Source: a virus
Reading direction: 5' to 3' (one strand)
Virus record (IMG/VR): IMGVR_UViG_3300042922_000857
Coordinates: 1-31,926 of that record
DNA: 31,926 bases
Below, in pieces: positions 15,991 to 23,206 of this stretch. Numbering within the stretch: position 1 is the stretch's first letter; every line of letters starts with the position of its first letter. A program made the position numbers and the translations under genes. The notes beneath the pieces are model-generated. The model was not told the DNA's origin. It searched no databases and was given only the letters and a program-made list of their open reading frames with translations.

Positions 15991-16583
15991 TTATATACCC
16001 GGTGGAATAATATCATCAATCGTCCGAGTTCTTCTTGGTTTCTCGATGCCGTGCCATTGCTTATGGCAGGTCCATAAATCAAAAAACAGTCCAATTGGCA
16101 TGAGCCAGAACTCTTCTGCATCCATACCCATTTGAACTGTTCCATAATAATAAAGCCGGGTAAAGACTTCTATGTCTGTTACCCGACTTCCTCGTTTTTT
16201 GATACGGCACCTCCAGTGATGCCATCTTCTTCACTTTCCACATTTCGCTTTGTACCTTTAAACATAGCTTCTGTAATTGCGCTTTTATAAGCAGCCAGAT
16301 CAAACGGGGTGGTTAGGATTTCTACCTCTTCCTCGGTTAGCAACTCTTCTGGTGAATTTTTATTACTAAGGTTCTGAATTAAGATAGACTGATTTGCAAG
16401 TAGTGTGATTAACCATATAATCTCATCCAGTGCCATCTCGAAGTTTTCAGACTTCATCAGCTTTTCACCGAGATTTTCAAGACCACCATAGCGACTAGCA
16501 ATTGCCTTTGTTGCACGTGTAGTTAAAATCAATTCATACTCTTTACCACCAATATTGATTGCCGCACTTCTCTCATTATCCAT
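15991..16583 (-). CDS. Tail assembly chaperone, -1 frameshift fusion (gpGT-type)
   Basis: Predicted long chaperone of 197 residues made when ribosomes slip back one base at A AAA AAC (16194-16200). After residue 130 the frame adds 67 residues, beginning RGSRVTDIEVFTRLYYYG and ending RTIDDIIPPGI, stop at 15991. The extension contains MGMDAEEFWLMPIGLFFDLW and has no start codon able to give it separately at useful length. In siphophages the short and long chaperones bind tape measure and tail tube protein and recruit them to each other. The heptamer is exactly in phase (zero-frame codons TCA AAA AAC), which supports programmed slippage. Confidence 0.85.
16179..16583 (-). CDS. Tail assembly chaperone, short form (gpG-type)
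   Basis: A 134-residue chaperone made without frameshifting. Its N-terminal half (INIGGKEYELILTTRATKAI, ASRYGGLENLGEKL) resembles gpG-like chaperones of Firmicute phages; the C-terminal third is acidic (SEEDGITGGAVSKNEEVG). Start ATG 16583 has AGGAGGAG upstream. It follows the tail tube gene by 11 bases, the standard position. The slippery heptamer lies 15 bases before its stop, so only four codons after the slip site separate the two products. Confidence 0.88.
   Translation of the reverse strand: MDNERSAAINIGGKEYELILTTRATKAIASRYGGLENLGEKLMKSENFEMALDEIIWLITLLANQSILIQNLSNKNSPEELLTEEEVEILTTPFDLAAYKSAITEAMFKGTKRNVESEEDGITGGAVSKNEEVG
16194..16200 (-). other. Programmed -1 slippery heptamer
   Basis: Minus strand A AAA AAC, in phase with the zero-frame codons AAA AAC of the tail chaperone. 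Slippage joins it to the 67-codon extension ending at 15991. The plus-strand string is GTTTTTT. Confidence 0.85.
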
Positions 16584-16594
16584 GACTTCTCCTC

Positions 16595-17185
16595 CTAAGG
16601 TTCCGGTGTATATACTGGTTCATAAACTTCCGTGAACCAACCTGTGATAGTTGCCGAAGAAACACCTGCATCACCTTCGGTGACCTCTGCTTTCCATGGA
16701 TGTTTTCCCAAACCGTCCAGCTTGTTTCTTCTCATTACCGTCCCCTCAATCGTAGGTGTAGAGAATGTAATAGAATCTGCCTTTGTCTGCAGGTTCGTTG
16801 CTGGTAGACCAAATTTGATACGATACAGCCAGAAATATCGGTATGTTCCATTGGCCTTTTGAGCACGAAATCCTACTGCGACAGGAGTCCCCACGTTTTC
16901 GCTTGCGGAGATTAATACCCCGTTGTCATCTGTAGTTGCACCCGTTAAATCCGCTGCTACTGTCGGACCAATGTCATCTACACCAAGGGTAAGTGTACCG
17001 CTATTAAAGTCCTTCACGACCTCAGCAGCACCATCATCCGCATACAAAATTGCTTCCACCAGCTCTACCGAGAGTTCGGCAGTGATGGCTTTGGCAAGTA
17101 CGGAAGGTACCGCATAGGTTTCCTCACCATTTGCGTCTTCCGTTATTTTTGAATAATACAATCTATCAAGACCGATTGTTGCCAT
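16595..17185 (-). CDS. Major tail (tube) protein, phi13 family
   Basis: A 196-residue tail tube subunit. The opening MATIGLDRLYYSKITED, the LAKAITAELSVELVEAILYADDG block and the YFWLYRIKFGLP block fit the phi13-type major tail family; FSTPTIEGTVMRR is the conserved late strand. It polymerises in hexameric rings around the tape measure. The start has TTGGAGG upstream. It sits between the tail-completion gene and the chaperones, the usual order. The protein ends at TGWFTEVYEPVYTPEP, so no C-terminal Ig-like domain is fused, unlike some relatives. Confidence 0.93.
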   Translation of the reverse strand: MATIGLDRLYYSKITEDANGEETYAVPSVLAKAITAELSVELVEAILYADDGAAEVVKDFNSGTLTLGVDDIGPTVAADLTGATTDDNGVLISASENVGTPVAVGFRAQKANGTYRYFWLYRIKFGLPATNLQTKADSITFSTPTIEGTVMRRNKLDGLGKHPWKAEVTEGDAGVSSATITGWFTEVYEPVYTPEP

Positions 17186-17188
17186 GTG

Positions 17189-17530
17189 TTATTCCTCCAA
17201 TCTATAAATTTTTGCCACATCAATGGCATAATGATGATATCCGGTATCGTCCTCATGTCCTATATACCGACGTTCCGTTACTGTGAAATCTGCATCTAAT
17301 AATGCCATTGTTATCTGTCTTTTCCTCTCTAAGTAATTACTTTTAGAGAACAAAGATATCCTCGCTTCCTGGACATCAAATCCTGGGCGGTTATCCGCAT
17401 GGACTTCGAATAGATCTGAAAGCGGAAGTATCACAGCATACTCATCTGGAGCTAAACCTGAAAAAACCCCGGTTTCTACGGGGAGTGGTATAGCGGTTAC
17501 GAGAGTATTGAGTTCTTCTAAAATATTCAT
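17189..17530 (-). CDS. Tail terminator/neck protein (minor, small)
   Basis: A 113-residue protein in the slot normally held by the tail terminator, between the gp10-like protein and the tail tube. The alpha/beta pattern (FSGLAPDEYAVILPLSD, VQEARISLFSKSNYLERKRQI, HHYAIDVAKIYRLEE) resembles small neck proteins of Firmicute siphophages, which cap the tail tube and join it to the connector. Start ATG 17530 overlaps the upstream stop by 4 bases. The exact family is inferred mainly from position. Confidence 0.78.
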   Translation of the reverse strand: MNILEELNTLVTAIPLPVETGVFSGLAPDEYAVILPLSDLFEVHADNRPGFDVQEARISLFSKSNYLERKRQITMALLDADFTVTERRYIGHEDDTGYHHYAIDVAKIYRLEE

Positions 17531-17958
17531 ATCTTATCGATCTCCTCCTCAAGCTTGGCTATCATTGCATTCATACAAGGCTTTCTTGATGCAATTCTCG
17601 CAGGTTTTAAAAAGGGTTTTGCAGGTTGCCCATGCTTACCATATTCAATGATGCTAGCAATTTTAGCATTACTCTCTCCATCCGACCTTGGCTCCGCAAA
17701 ACCAACTTTGACGTTGAAATTTCCGTCTCTATCCTGCTTTGCATCAGACAATCCTAATGAAGATAACAACTCACCAGTGCTTCTTGATGAATACTTCGTT
17801 TCTGAACCGACTACTTTATTTAGATTACCTTTTACCTTATTCAGAACCATTTCACCACCAGCTTCCAAAACTTCAGGAAGAATTACATCGGTCTGATTAG
17901 CTAGCCTAGAAACTTTTGATAGAAACTCCTCTGGCATCTTGAAATTGACTTTTGCCAT
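17527..17958 (-). CDS. HK97 gp10-like head-tail joining protein
   Basis: A 143-residue neck protein of the HK97 gp10 family. Features include a helical start (FKMPEEFLSKVSRLANQ), VLEAGGEMVLNKVKGNL, and the conserved late block IIEYGKHGQPAKPFLKPA, typical of gp10 proteins. A GTG at 17967 is in frame; GAGGTGG 5 bases before ATG 17958 gives the better start, 2 bases past the head-closure stop. It probably sits at the head-tail interface. Overlaps of a few bases link it to both neighbours. Confidence 0.88.
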   Translation of the reverse strand: MAKVNFKMPEEFLSKVSRLANQTDVILPEVLEAGGEMVLNKVKGNLNKVVGSETKYSSRSTGELLSSLGLSDAKQDRDGNFNVKVGFAEPRSDGESNAKIASIIEYGKHGQPAKPFLKPARIASRKPCMNAMIAKLEEEIDKI

Positions 17959-17960
17959 AC

Positions 17961-18299
17961 CTACCACCTCACAGTAGGTTCTAACTTTTCGGCTAAAACT
18001 TCGAGATACATCCCACGGCTTCTCACATCCTCTACACTTAAAATCTGATATCTACCATCTTCACAAACTATGACCATTTCCGTTGTGACACTAAATTCAG
18101 GGATTATCCTAAACCGAAATAGTGATGATGCATTAGAAAATGAAGCCATATTCGTCCACTTCTCACTACCATGACGATCTTCCTTATAGGCACGCAGACT
18201 AGCGAGTTTATTATCACTTTTTGTGGCGAAACCTTCCGCATCCTTAATTGGCACCGTGCTAATGATATCAATGAAAGTGTTAATCTTTCCAAAGCTCAT
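17961..18299 (-). CDS. Phage head closure protein (SPP1 gp16-like)
   Basis: A 112-residue connector protein that plugs the portal after packaging. The sequence follows the head-closure family: a short lead, a central beta-barrel (SLFRFRIIPEFSVTTEMVIV) and the signature end CEDGRYQILSVEDV followed by MYLEVLAEKLE. AAGGTG precedes ATG 18299, which starts 3 bases past the upstream stop. Position between connector and gp10-like genes agrees. Confidence 0.9.
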   Translation of the reverse strand: MSFGKINTFIDIISTVPIKDAEGFATKSDNKLASLRAYKEDRHGSEKWTNMASFSNASSLFRFRIIPEFSVTTEMVIVCEDGRYQILSVEDVRSRGMYLEVLAEKLEPTVRW

Positions 18300-18302
18300 A
18301 AT

Positions 18303-18620
18303 TTACACCTTCCAATCCCGGTCGAGCCTAAGAAGAAGGTTAACCGTGTTCCAAACCTGCTGACCTGCCTGCACACTATCAGCAAAGAAACCAGCCGTCG
18401 AACCATCTCTGCTTTCGTAGAAATGACCCGACAGCATGATTACTGCTTGTTCCGTGGTGGGTGGCATAGTATTTTCCGTGTAATAACCCTCAACGACATG
18501 TTGGTAACTCTCCGCGTAGGAGACGGCAGCTCTTATATAATTCAGTAGAAGGTCGTCGTCTGTGTCATGTGCCAAGATTAAGTTTGCTTTAACTTTGGGG
18601 AGAAGATTATCTGTTGTCAT
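18303..18620 (-). CDS. Head-tail connector protein (gp6-like)
   Basis: A 105-residue helical adaptor that docks on the portal. It has the typical pattern DTDDDLLLNYIRAAVSYAESY near the start, then EQAVIMLSGHFYESRDG and a last helix WNTVNLLLRLDRDW, as in HK97 gp6/SPP1 gp15-type connectors. AAGGAG precedes ATG 18620. The gene order capsid, head fibre, connector, closure, gp10-like is standard. Confidence 0.9.
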   Translation of the reverse strand: MTTDNLLPKVKANLILAHDTDDDLLLNYIRAAVSYAESYQHVVEGYYTENTMPPTTEQAVIMLSGHFYESRDGSTAGFFADSVQAGQQVWNTVNLLLRLDRDWKV

Positions 18621-18639
18621 ACCGTCCGTCTCCTTTCAA

Positions 18640-18858
18640 TCATTCTTCGTCTGCTACCATCAGACCTGCCCCTTTCAGCTTGGCAAGTAGGGCATTAAAA
18701 TCTGTTACCAAACCAGTTGCATCGGTGGCGGTGCTGTCTGCCTGATTAACCGCAACAGGAAGCCCCATTACCGAGGCCTCCTGTTTAATCTCCAATGTAC
18801 CTCCAATGACAGTTTTCTCACCGCCCTGTTCAATGTAGTTCTTGGTATTATAGCTCAT
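18640..18858 (-). CDS. Head fibre protein
   Basis: A 72-residue capsid-decoration protein. The motifs GGEKTVIGGTLEIKQEASV and FNALLAKLKGAGLM match the short head fibre family in Firmicute prophages, related in name to phi29 head fibres but lacking their long shaft. GGAGGTG lies before ATG 18858, 12 bases after the capsid stop. It may bind the capsid surface and aid adsorption; this is family knowledge, not shown here. Confidence 0.83.
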   Translation of the reverse strand: MSYNTKNYIEQGGEKTVIGGTLEIKQEASVMGLPVAVNQADSTATDATGLVTDFNALLAKLKGAGLMVADEE

Positions 18859-18870
18859 AATGCACCTCCA

Positions 18871-20076
18871 TTAAGCTTTCTGCTGAAGTACCTTTATAGC
18901 TTCAGGCAGAATCAGCTTTCCATCTACACGTTGAGTAGCAACAAAGCCTACTTGGCCAGTAACAGCATAGAGTTCATTAAGTCTCTTAAACACACGACCT
19001 TGACGATCAGCAACCCAGTAATAGCTAAAATCACCGAATGCTATTGTCTTCGCTCCGGATGCAATCGCTGGTACATAGGAAGATGTATGCAATGGACGAT
19101 TAAGAATAGTATCTGGAGTCCCCGCTTGTATGGATGGCTGCCATAAATACTGACCTTGACCGTCTTTTAACTTACGAATTGCCTTTACTGTTGAGTCATT
19201 CATGATGAATGCAGATTTATTACGGTAAGGTGATTTTAGTGAATAAAACAGGTCAAGCACTTCATCTAGAGTGATAGCAGTAGCACCGGCAGTAGTTACA
19301 CCTAGTTGTGCTCCTCCTGTAGCTGCCAGAATACCAGTCGGCTTACCAGAACCATCGCCACCGAAGAAGGCTTCCTCTTCCTTATTACCGATACGTCTTG
19401 CAAACTCCCTTGAAATATATGGTTCAAGTTGAAATACACTGTCGTTTAGAAGCTCCTCAGAAACCTTGATCATGGTTCCAAGCTTATAAGCTCCTATTGA
19501 AACTTGACCGAAGCTGTCATCACTTTCAGGGATTGTGCCTTCTTCATCTACCCAAGATGCGGTACCCTTAGACGCTACCACTGGGATTTTTCTATCACCA
19601 GATGCGGTGGTGATAACTTTAGCAAGCCTTCTGAAAATATTCTCTTCCTCTAATGCCTCTACAAGAGTCCTTTCAAATTCATCAGGAACAAGATATCCTC
19701 CTTCAGTGTCAGTTCCAATTTGAAGAGCATTTCTTACATTTACATCTAGACCTTCTCCTGCACGAGTACGCATAGCATTCCAGAATGCTTTCCTGTACTC
19801 TGCGGATGCACGACCTGTCTTTTCTTCAGCTCCTTTGGATGGAGCGTTTGTTATAGGGTTACTGGTAGCTTTGGAGAGTTCTAAGTCGATTGTTGCCTGG
19901 CGCTCCAAACGTTCGATTTCCTTACCAAGAGCTACAACATCTGCCTCCATCTTTTCATAGGTTGCAGTGTCTTCAGCGGATAACAATCCATCACCGCCGC
20001 GTTTCGTATCAAGGAATGCCTTAGTCGCATCCCATGTTTTAGCGCGCTTTTCGCGCAATTCAAGAATTTTACTCAT
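18871..20076 (-). CDS. Major capsid protein, HK97 family
   Basis: A 401-residue HK97-fold capsid subunit. Residues 1-~105 form a charged coiled-coil delta (scaffold) domain (ILELREKRAKTWDATKAF, YEKMEADVVALGKEIERLE) normally removed by the prohead protease. The mature part starts around LQIGTDTEGGYLVPDEFE, with the E-loop, P-domain (EEAFFGGDGSGKPTGIL) and the late LYAVTGQVGFVATQRVDGK strand. Cleavage in the 95-110 region is inferred. AGGAGG precedes ATG 20076. It follows the ClpP-like protease gene by 18 bases. Confidence 0.96.
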   Translation of the reverse strand: MSKILELREKRAKTWDATKAFLDTKRGGDGLLSAEDTATYEKMEADVVALGKEIERLERQATIDLELSKATSNPITNAPSKGAEEKTGRASAEYRKAFWNAMRTRAGEGLDVNVRNALQIGTDTEGGYLVPDEFERTLVEALEEENIFRRLAKVITTASGDRKIPVVASKGTASWVDEEGTIPESDDSFGQVSIGAYKLGTMIKVSEELLNDSVFQLEPYISREFARRIGNKEEEAFFGGDGSGKPTGILAATGGAQLGVTTAGATAITLDEVLDLFYSLKSPYRNKSAFIMNDSTVKAIRKLKDGQGQYLWQPSIQAGTPDTILNRPLHTSSYVPAIASGAKTIAFGDFSYYWVADRQGRVFKRLNELYAVTGQVGFVATQRVDGKLILPEAIKVLQQKA

Positions 20077-20094
20077 TGTGTTTCCTCCTTTAGG

Positions 20095-20796
20095 TTAGTG
20101 AGAAATTAAAGAAAGCCGCTTATCCAGCGACTCTATTGGGGTACCTGTTTTCATTTTTTGCTTTTTGGGAATCTTCCCAAGTAGCGAGTTACATACAGCC
20201 GCACGGGAAAATATAAGTCCCTTCCCTGTATCGAGTGGACTTCGATCTTCATCTTCCGTGAACATGATTTTGTCAGCGAAGCCAAGTTCAATGGCTTTGT
20301 TTGCGTTCATCCATGTTTCCGCATCCATAAGGTGTGAAATCTTAGTTCGAGATAGCCCGGATTTCAGTTCATAAGCATTGATAATACTTTCCTTTACCTC
20401 ATCAAGCAGAGCCTTTGCCCTGAGCATCTCCTCGCTGTCACCAATAGCAATGGTTGAGGGATTATGGATCATAAGCATAGATACCGGGGACATATATACA
20501 TCGCCACCTGCCATAGCAATAACGGATGCCGCACTTGCTGCCAATCCATCAATCTTCACGGTAACATTACCTACATAATCCATTAGCATGTTATAAATCT
20601 GTGCTGCCGCGAATACATCTCCTCCAGGTGAGTTAATCCATACTGTGACATTTCCAGCACCAGCCATTAATTCATCCTTGAATAGCTTTGGTGTTACTTC
20701 ATCTCCCCACCAAGTCTCATCAGATATTTCTCCGTTGAGATAAAGAGTACGTGCCTCGGTGGCTTCATCACGCACCCAGTTCCAAAATTTTCTCAT
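20095..20796 (-). CDS. ClpP-like prohead maturation protease
   Basis: A 233-residue serine protease of the ClpP fold, in the slot of the prohead protease that trims the capsid delta domain. NSPGGDVFAA (55-64) is the ClpP oxyanion loop; GLAASAASVIAMAG carries the catalytic serine (S88); MLMIHNPS gives the histidine (H111). The third residue of the triad is probably an Asp/Asn in DAETWMNANKAIELGFADKI. Its ATG overlaps the portal stop by 4 bases, implying coupled translation. The protein is shorter than ClpP-portal fusions seen in lambda-like phages. Confidence 0.93.
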   Translation of the reverse strand: MRKFWNWVRDEATEARTLYLNGEISDETWWGDEVTPKLFKDELMAGAGNVTVWINSPGGDVFAAAQIYNMLMDYVGNVTVKIDGLAASAASVIAMAGGDVYMSPVSMLMIHNPSTIAIGDSEEMLRAKALLDEVKESIINAYELKSGLSRTKISHLMDAETWMNANKAIELGFADKIMFTEDEDRSPLDTGKGLIFSRAAVCNSLLGKIPKKQKMKTGTPIESLDKRLSLISH

Positions 20797-22040
20797 TGGC
20801 TATTTCCCTCCGTTTCATAAAAATTTCCCGCTTGATTAAGCGGGAGCATATTGCCGTTCACAAGATACAAATCCCCACCTTCTTCAACAGGAATGCGATT
20901 CATATCCTCCAGTTCACGGATGTCATTTGCAGACATCCAGCCATTTTGTCGTCCTGTAGCATAGCCATTCATACGGCTTTGGTAATCACCACGAAGCAGT
21001 CCATCAACATTAAACTTAATAAATAGTGATGATTTCTCAGATGGTAAAAACAATATTTGCTGTAGGCTTTGCTCCCACCTAATCACCCATGGATCAAGTG
21101 TGTATTTTACAAACTCTAGCGACTGCTGCTCGATGTTAGAGAAACTGGATTTTTCAAGATCTCCGACCATATGTGGTGGTACACGGAAGATACGTGCTAT
21201 TTCATTGATTTGAAATTTTCGTGTCTCAAGAAATTGTGCTTGTTCAGGCGGGATACCGATGGCTTGAAACTTCATACCTTCTTCTAATACGGCAACCTTA
21301 TGAGCATTTCCACTTCCTTGGTAAGCACTGTTCCAGCTATCTTTGACTCGTTGTATATCCTTAATTACACCAGGATGCTCTAGTACACCACCGGGATTAG
21401 CACCATTAGCAAAGAATGCTGCACCATATTCCTCTGTGGCCAGTGATACACCAATAGCGTTCTTAGCCATTGCTATAGGACTATAGCCAACAAGACCATC
21501 AAAACCAAGTCCAGGAATGTGTAGCACTTCATCTTTGCGGAGTGTGACATAGCCACCTTTTGGATTGATACTGCTTTCATCAACATCACGATAATATTTG
21601 TATACTAACTCTCCATTTGATGCCCGGCTGACTTCCATCTTGCTTGGTAGCAAAGGGTATAATGCAATTACCTGACCTCGCCCATTGCGAACAACCTGTG
21701 CGTAGGCATTTCCCCAAAGTAAAAGATGACTCATAAGTGTTTCTCGAAACACAAATGATGTCATCTCTGGATTTGGTTCATCATGAAGAAGGTGATATAA
21801 CGGGTGAAAAGGAACTCTTTCTTTTCCTCCGTCTAAACGATATCTGTAAACGTGTAATGGAAGCCCTGCTATCGCTTCGGCTAGTATTCTTACGCATGCA
21901 TACACTGCTGTGGTCTGCATAGCCGTTCGCTCATTCACCATTTTGCCTGCTGTTGTTCCACCAAACAAAAATGAAAATGAACTCCCTAAACGGTTTTGAG
22001 GTTTATCTCTTGACCGAAACATTCCTTTTAATAGATTCAT
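20793..22040 (-). CDS. Portal protein, HK97 family
   Basis: A 415-residue dodecameric portal through which DNA enters and leaves the head. Family blocks: TAVYACVRILAEAIAGLPLHVYR, MTSFVFRETLMSHLLLWGNAY, DEVLHIPGLGFDGLVGYSPI and RIFRVPPHMVGDLEKSSFSN. It ends just after the WMSANDIRELEDMNRI block. A longer reading from 22085 would pass through the terminator; GGAGGTG 6 bases before ATG 22040 fixes the start. The two-gene cargo module lies between it and the large terminase, an insertion into an otherwise contiguous packaging block. Confidence 0.95.
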   Translation of the reverse strand: MNLLKGMFRSRDKPQNRLGSSFSFLFGGTTAGKMVNERTAMQTTAVYACVRILAEAIAGLPLHVYRYRLDGGKERVPFHPLYHLLHDEPNPEMTSFVFRETLMSHLLLWGNAYAQVVRNGRGQVIALYPLLPSKMEVSRASNGELVYKYYRDVDESSINPKGGYVTLRKDEVLHIPGLGFDGLVGYSPIAMAKNAIGVSLATEEYGAAFFANGANPGGVLEHPGVIKDIQRVKDSWNSAYQGSGNAHKVAVLEEGMKFQAIGIPPEQAQFLETRKFQINEIARIFRVPPHMVGDLEKSSFSNIEQQSLEFVKYTLDPWVIRWEQSLQQILFLPSEKSSLFIKFNVDGLLRGDYQSRMNGYATGRQNGWMSANDIRELEDMNRIPVEEGGDLYLVNGNMLPLNQAGNFYETEGNSQ

Positions 22041-22070
22041 AGACATCACCTCCGAATAAAAGATCGCATG

Positions 22071-22099
22071 AAAAAAGCACCTCATTACGAGATGCTTTT
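22071..22099 (-). terminator. Intrinsic terminator closing the two-gene cargo module
   Basis: AAAAGCACCTC (22073-22083) pairs with GAGATGCTTTT (22089-22099) with one C/A mismatch and a 5-base loop. On the minus strand it is followed by six T residues. It stands between the 121-residue cargo gene and the portal. Confidence 0.85.
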
Positions 22100-22109
22100 C
22101 TATGTTCTG

Positions 22110-22475
22110 TTAATTTAAATTAGGTAGCTTTAATTCTTCTGTTGCAATTTTTACTAATGTTTCTTTTGCTTTATCAACCGCTTCTGGTAGAACTCTTGAG
22201 TCTGACCCATCTATTTGCTCTAATGCATATAACACTTTTTCCGACTTTATAATTCGTATAGCTGCATTCACCCTAGTTCTTGTTCCGCCTGTTGCTTTAT
22301 CATAATACCCACATTGACTTGAATGGTACTCATCTATCAACTTGTTTTTTAATACTTTATTATCGAGTTCCTTAATCCTTGTCAACAAATCAGCCATATA
22401 TAATCCTAAAAATGTCTGACCCGCGGATTTTATATCATCATTAATTTTATCATTACTTCTATATTCTTTTTCCAT
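22110..22475 (-). CDS. Unknown 121-residue protein, second gene of cargo module
   Basis: I do not recognise this gene. The protein is soluble and mainly helical, with a lysine/aspartate-rich opening (MEKEYRSNDKINDDIKSAG), a helical middle (DLLTRIKELDNKVLKNKLIDE), a short block SSQCGYYDKATGGTRTRVNAA that could be a turn or small binding site, and a helical end. A GTG at 22484 is in frame, but GAGGG lies 8 bases before ATG 22475. It starts 23 bases after the HTH gene ends and is followed by a terminator, so it is co-expressed with the HTH gene. A regulator-plus-effector pair (toxin-antitoxin-like, or phage exclusion) fits the layout but is not shown by motifs. Confidence 0.7.
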   Translation of the reverse strand: MEKEYRSNDKINDDIKSAGQTFLGLYMADLLTRIKELDNKVLKNKLIDEYHSSQCGYYDKATGGTRTRVNAAIRIIKSEKVLYALEQIDGSDSRVLPEAVDKAKETLVKIATEELKLPNLN

Positions 22476-22498
22476 CTTTAACACCCTCAGATTTTCCT

Positions 22499-23104
22499 TT
22501 ATAATTTGTTGTTTTTGGTTGGTTTCCCATGCTTTTCGATATACTCTTTACGTTGTTCAACGTCTAACTTGGAGAGATAAACACGGCTTTCTCTCTTAAA
22601 GCCATCAAGTACCCTGTCTGCTACCATTTTCTTTACTCTTGAATCAGAGACGCCTAATATCTTAGCAGCTTCGCTAACAGTTACATGATCAGATATCCTG
22701 GAAACATCAAATGGAGCATCGGGAAGTATATGATAATAATCATATACTTCTTTATCCATATCTATCTCTCCATCTGATATTTTTCTAATCAAGTCTGGCA
22801 ATATCACTTCGTACAGATAGCATTCATAATCCGAAACATTGTTTTTACAATTAACTTCGTAAATGCATTCTCCCAATGGTTTTATATGACCAAAGTTATA
22901 GTCTTTTAAATAGATAGCATACACATCCTCCATAACTTCTACGAGAATGTGTATATCGCCATAACTCCTATCATAATCGAGAACACCTACACTTTCTTTT
23001 TCTGGTGTTAACGAAGAAAGGTAATTCCTAAACTCTGATGATAGTTTTACAGTAAAAAAATCAGCTCTTGATACATCTGGGTCAAAATAATTTCCATCTT
23101 TCAT
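22499..23104 (-). CDS. HTH protein, first gene of cargo module, likely autoregulator
   Basis: A 201-residue protein with two parts. Residues 1-130 form an acidic alpha/beta domain of unrecognised family with many aromatic residues (VEVMEDVYAIYLKDYNFGHI, VYDYYHILPDAPFD). Residues 140-183 are an excisionase/MerR-type helix-turn-helix (VTVSEAAKILGVSDSRVKKM) with a basic wing. A TTG at 23134 is in frame but lies inside an operator-like palindrome; AAGGAGG 7 bases before ATG 23104 gives the true start. The promoter upstream carries two palindromes, so autoregulation by this protein is likely. The pair with the next gene is bounded by its own promoter and terminator. Confidence 0.75.
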   Translation of the reverse strand: MKDGNYFDPDVSRADFFTVKLSSEFRNYLSSLTPEKESVGVLDYDRSYGDIHILVEVMEDVYAIYLKDYNFGHIKPLGECIYEVNCKNNVSDYECYLYEVILPDLIRKISDGEIDMDKEVYDYYHILPDAPFDVSRISDHVTVSEAAKILGVSDSRVKKMVADRVLDGFKRESRVYLSKLDVEQRKEYIEKHGKPTKNNKL

Positions 23105-23123
23105 AATTTTCCTCCTTTTAATG

Positions 23124-23134
23124 TTGCGACGCAA
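23124..23134. promoter_or_regulatory. Operator-like palindrome O2
   Basis: TTGCG-A-CGCAA, a perfect inverted repeat lying between the predicted transcription start and the ribosome site of the cargo HTH gene. It shares its arms with O1 at 23166-23178 and would block transcription elongation or translation initiation when bound. Confidence 0.65.
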
Positions 23135-23148
23135 TACTTTCTAAAAAC

Positions 23149-23177
23149 ATAGTAACATATATTCTGTTGCGATGCAA
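23149..23177 (-). promoter_or_regulatory. Promoter of the cargo module
   Basis: Minus strand TTGCAT (23172-23177), exactly 17 bases, TACTAT (23149-23154). The -35 box lies inside palindrome O1 and palindrome O2 is about 15 bases downstream of the -10, an arrangement typical of self-repressing phage and toxin-antitoxin operons. Confidence 0.65.
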
Positions 23178-23179
23178 CA
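23165..23179. promoter_or_regulatory. Operator-like palindrome O1
   Basis: TGTTGC-GAT-GCAACA, perfect 6-base arms, covering the -35 of the cargo promoter. It is nearly the same sequence as O2 (23122-23136, TGTTGCGACGCAATA), with centres about 43 bases (four helical turns) apart, so bound dimers would lie on the same face of the DNA. Confidence 0.65.
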
Positions 23180-23206
23180 CAAAAATTAAAAATATTTAAA
23201 AAGATT

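Noticed and set aside
15930-16303. Two minus-strand frames after the tail chaperone as the frameshift product
   Set aside because: They lie in other frames or end too early; only the -1 frame entered at the in-phase heptamer runs to 15991 with chaperone-like sequence.
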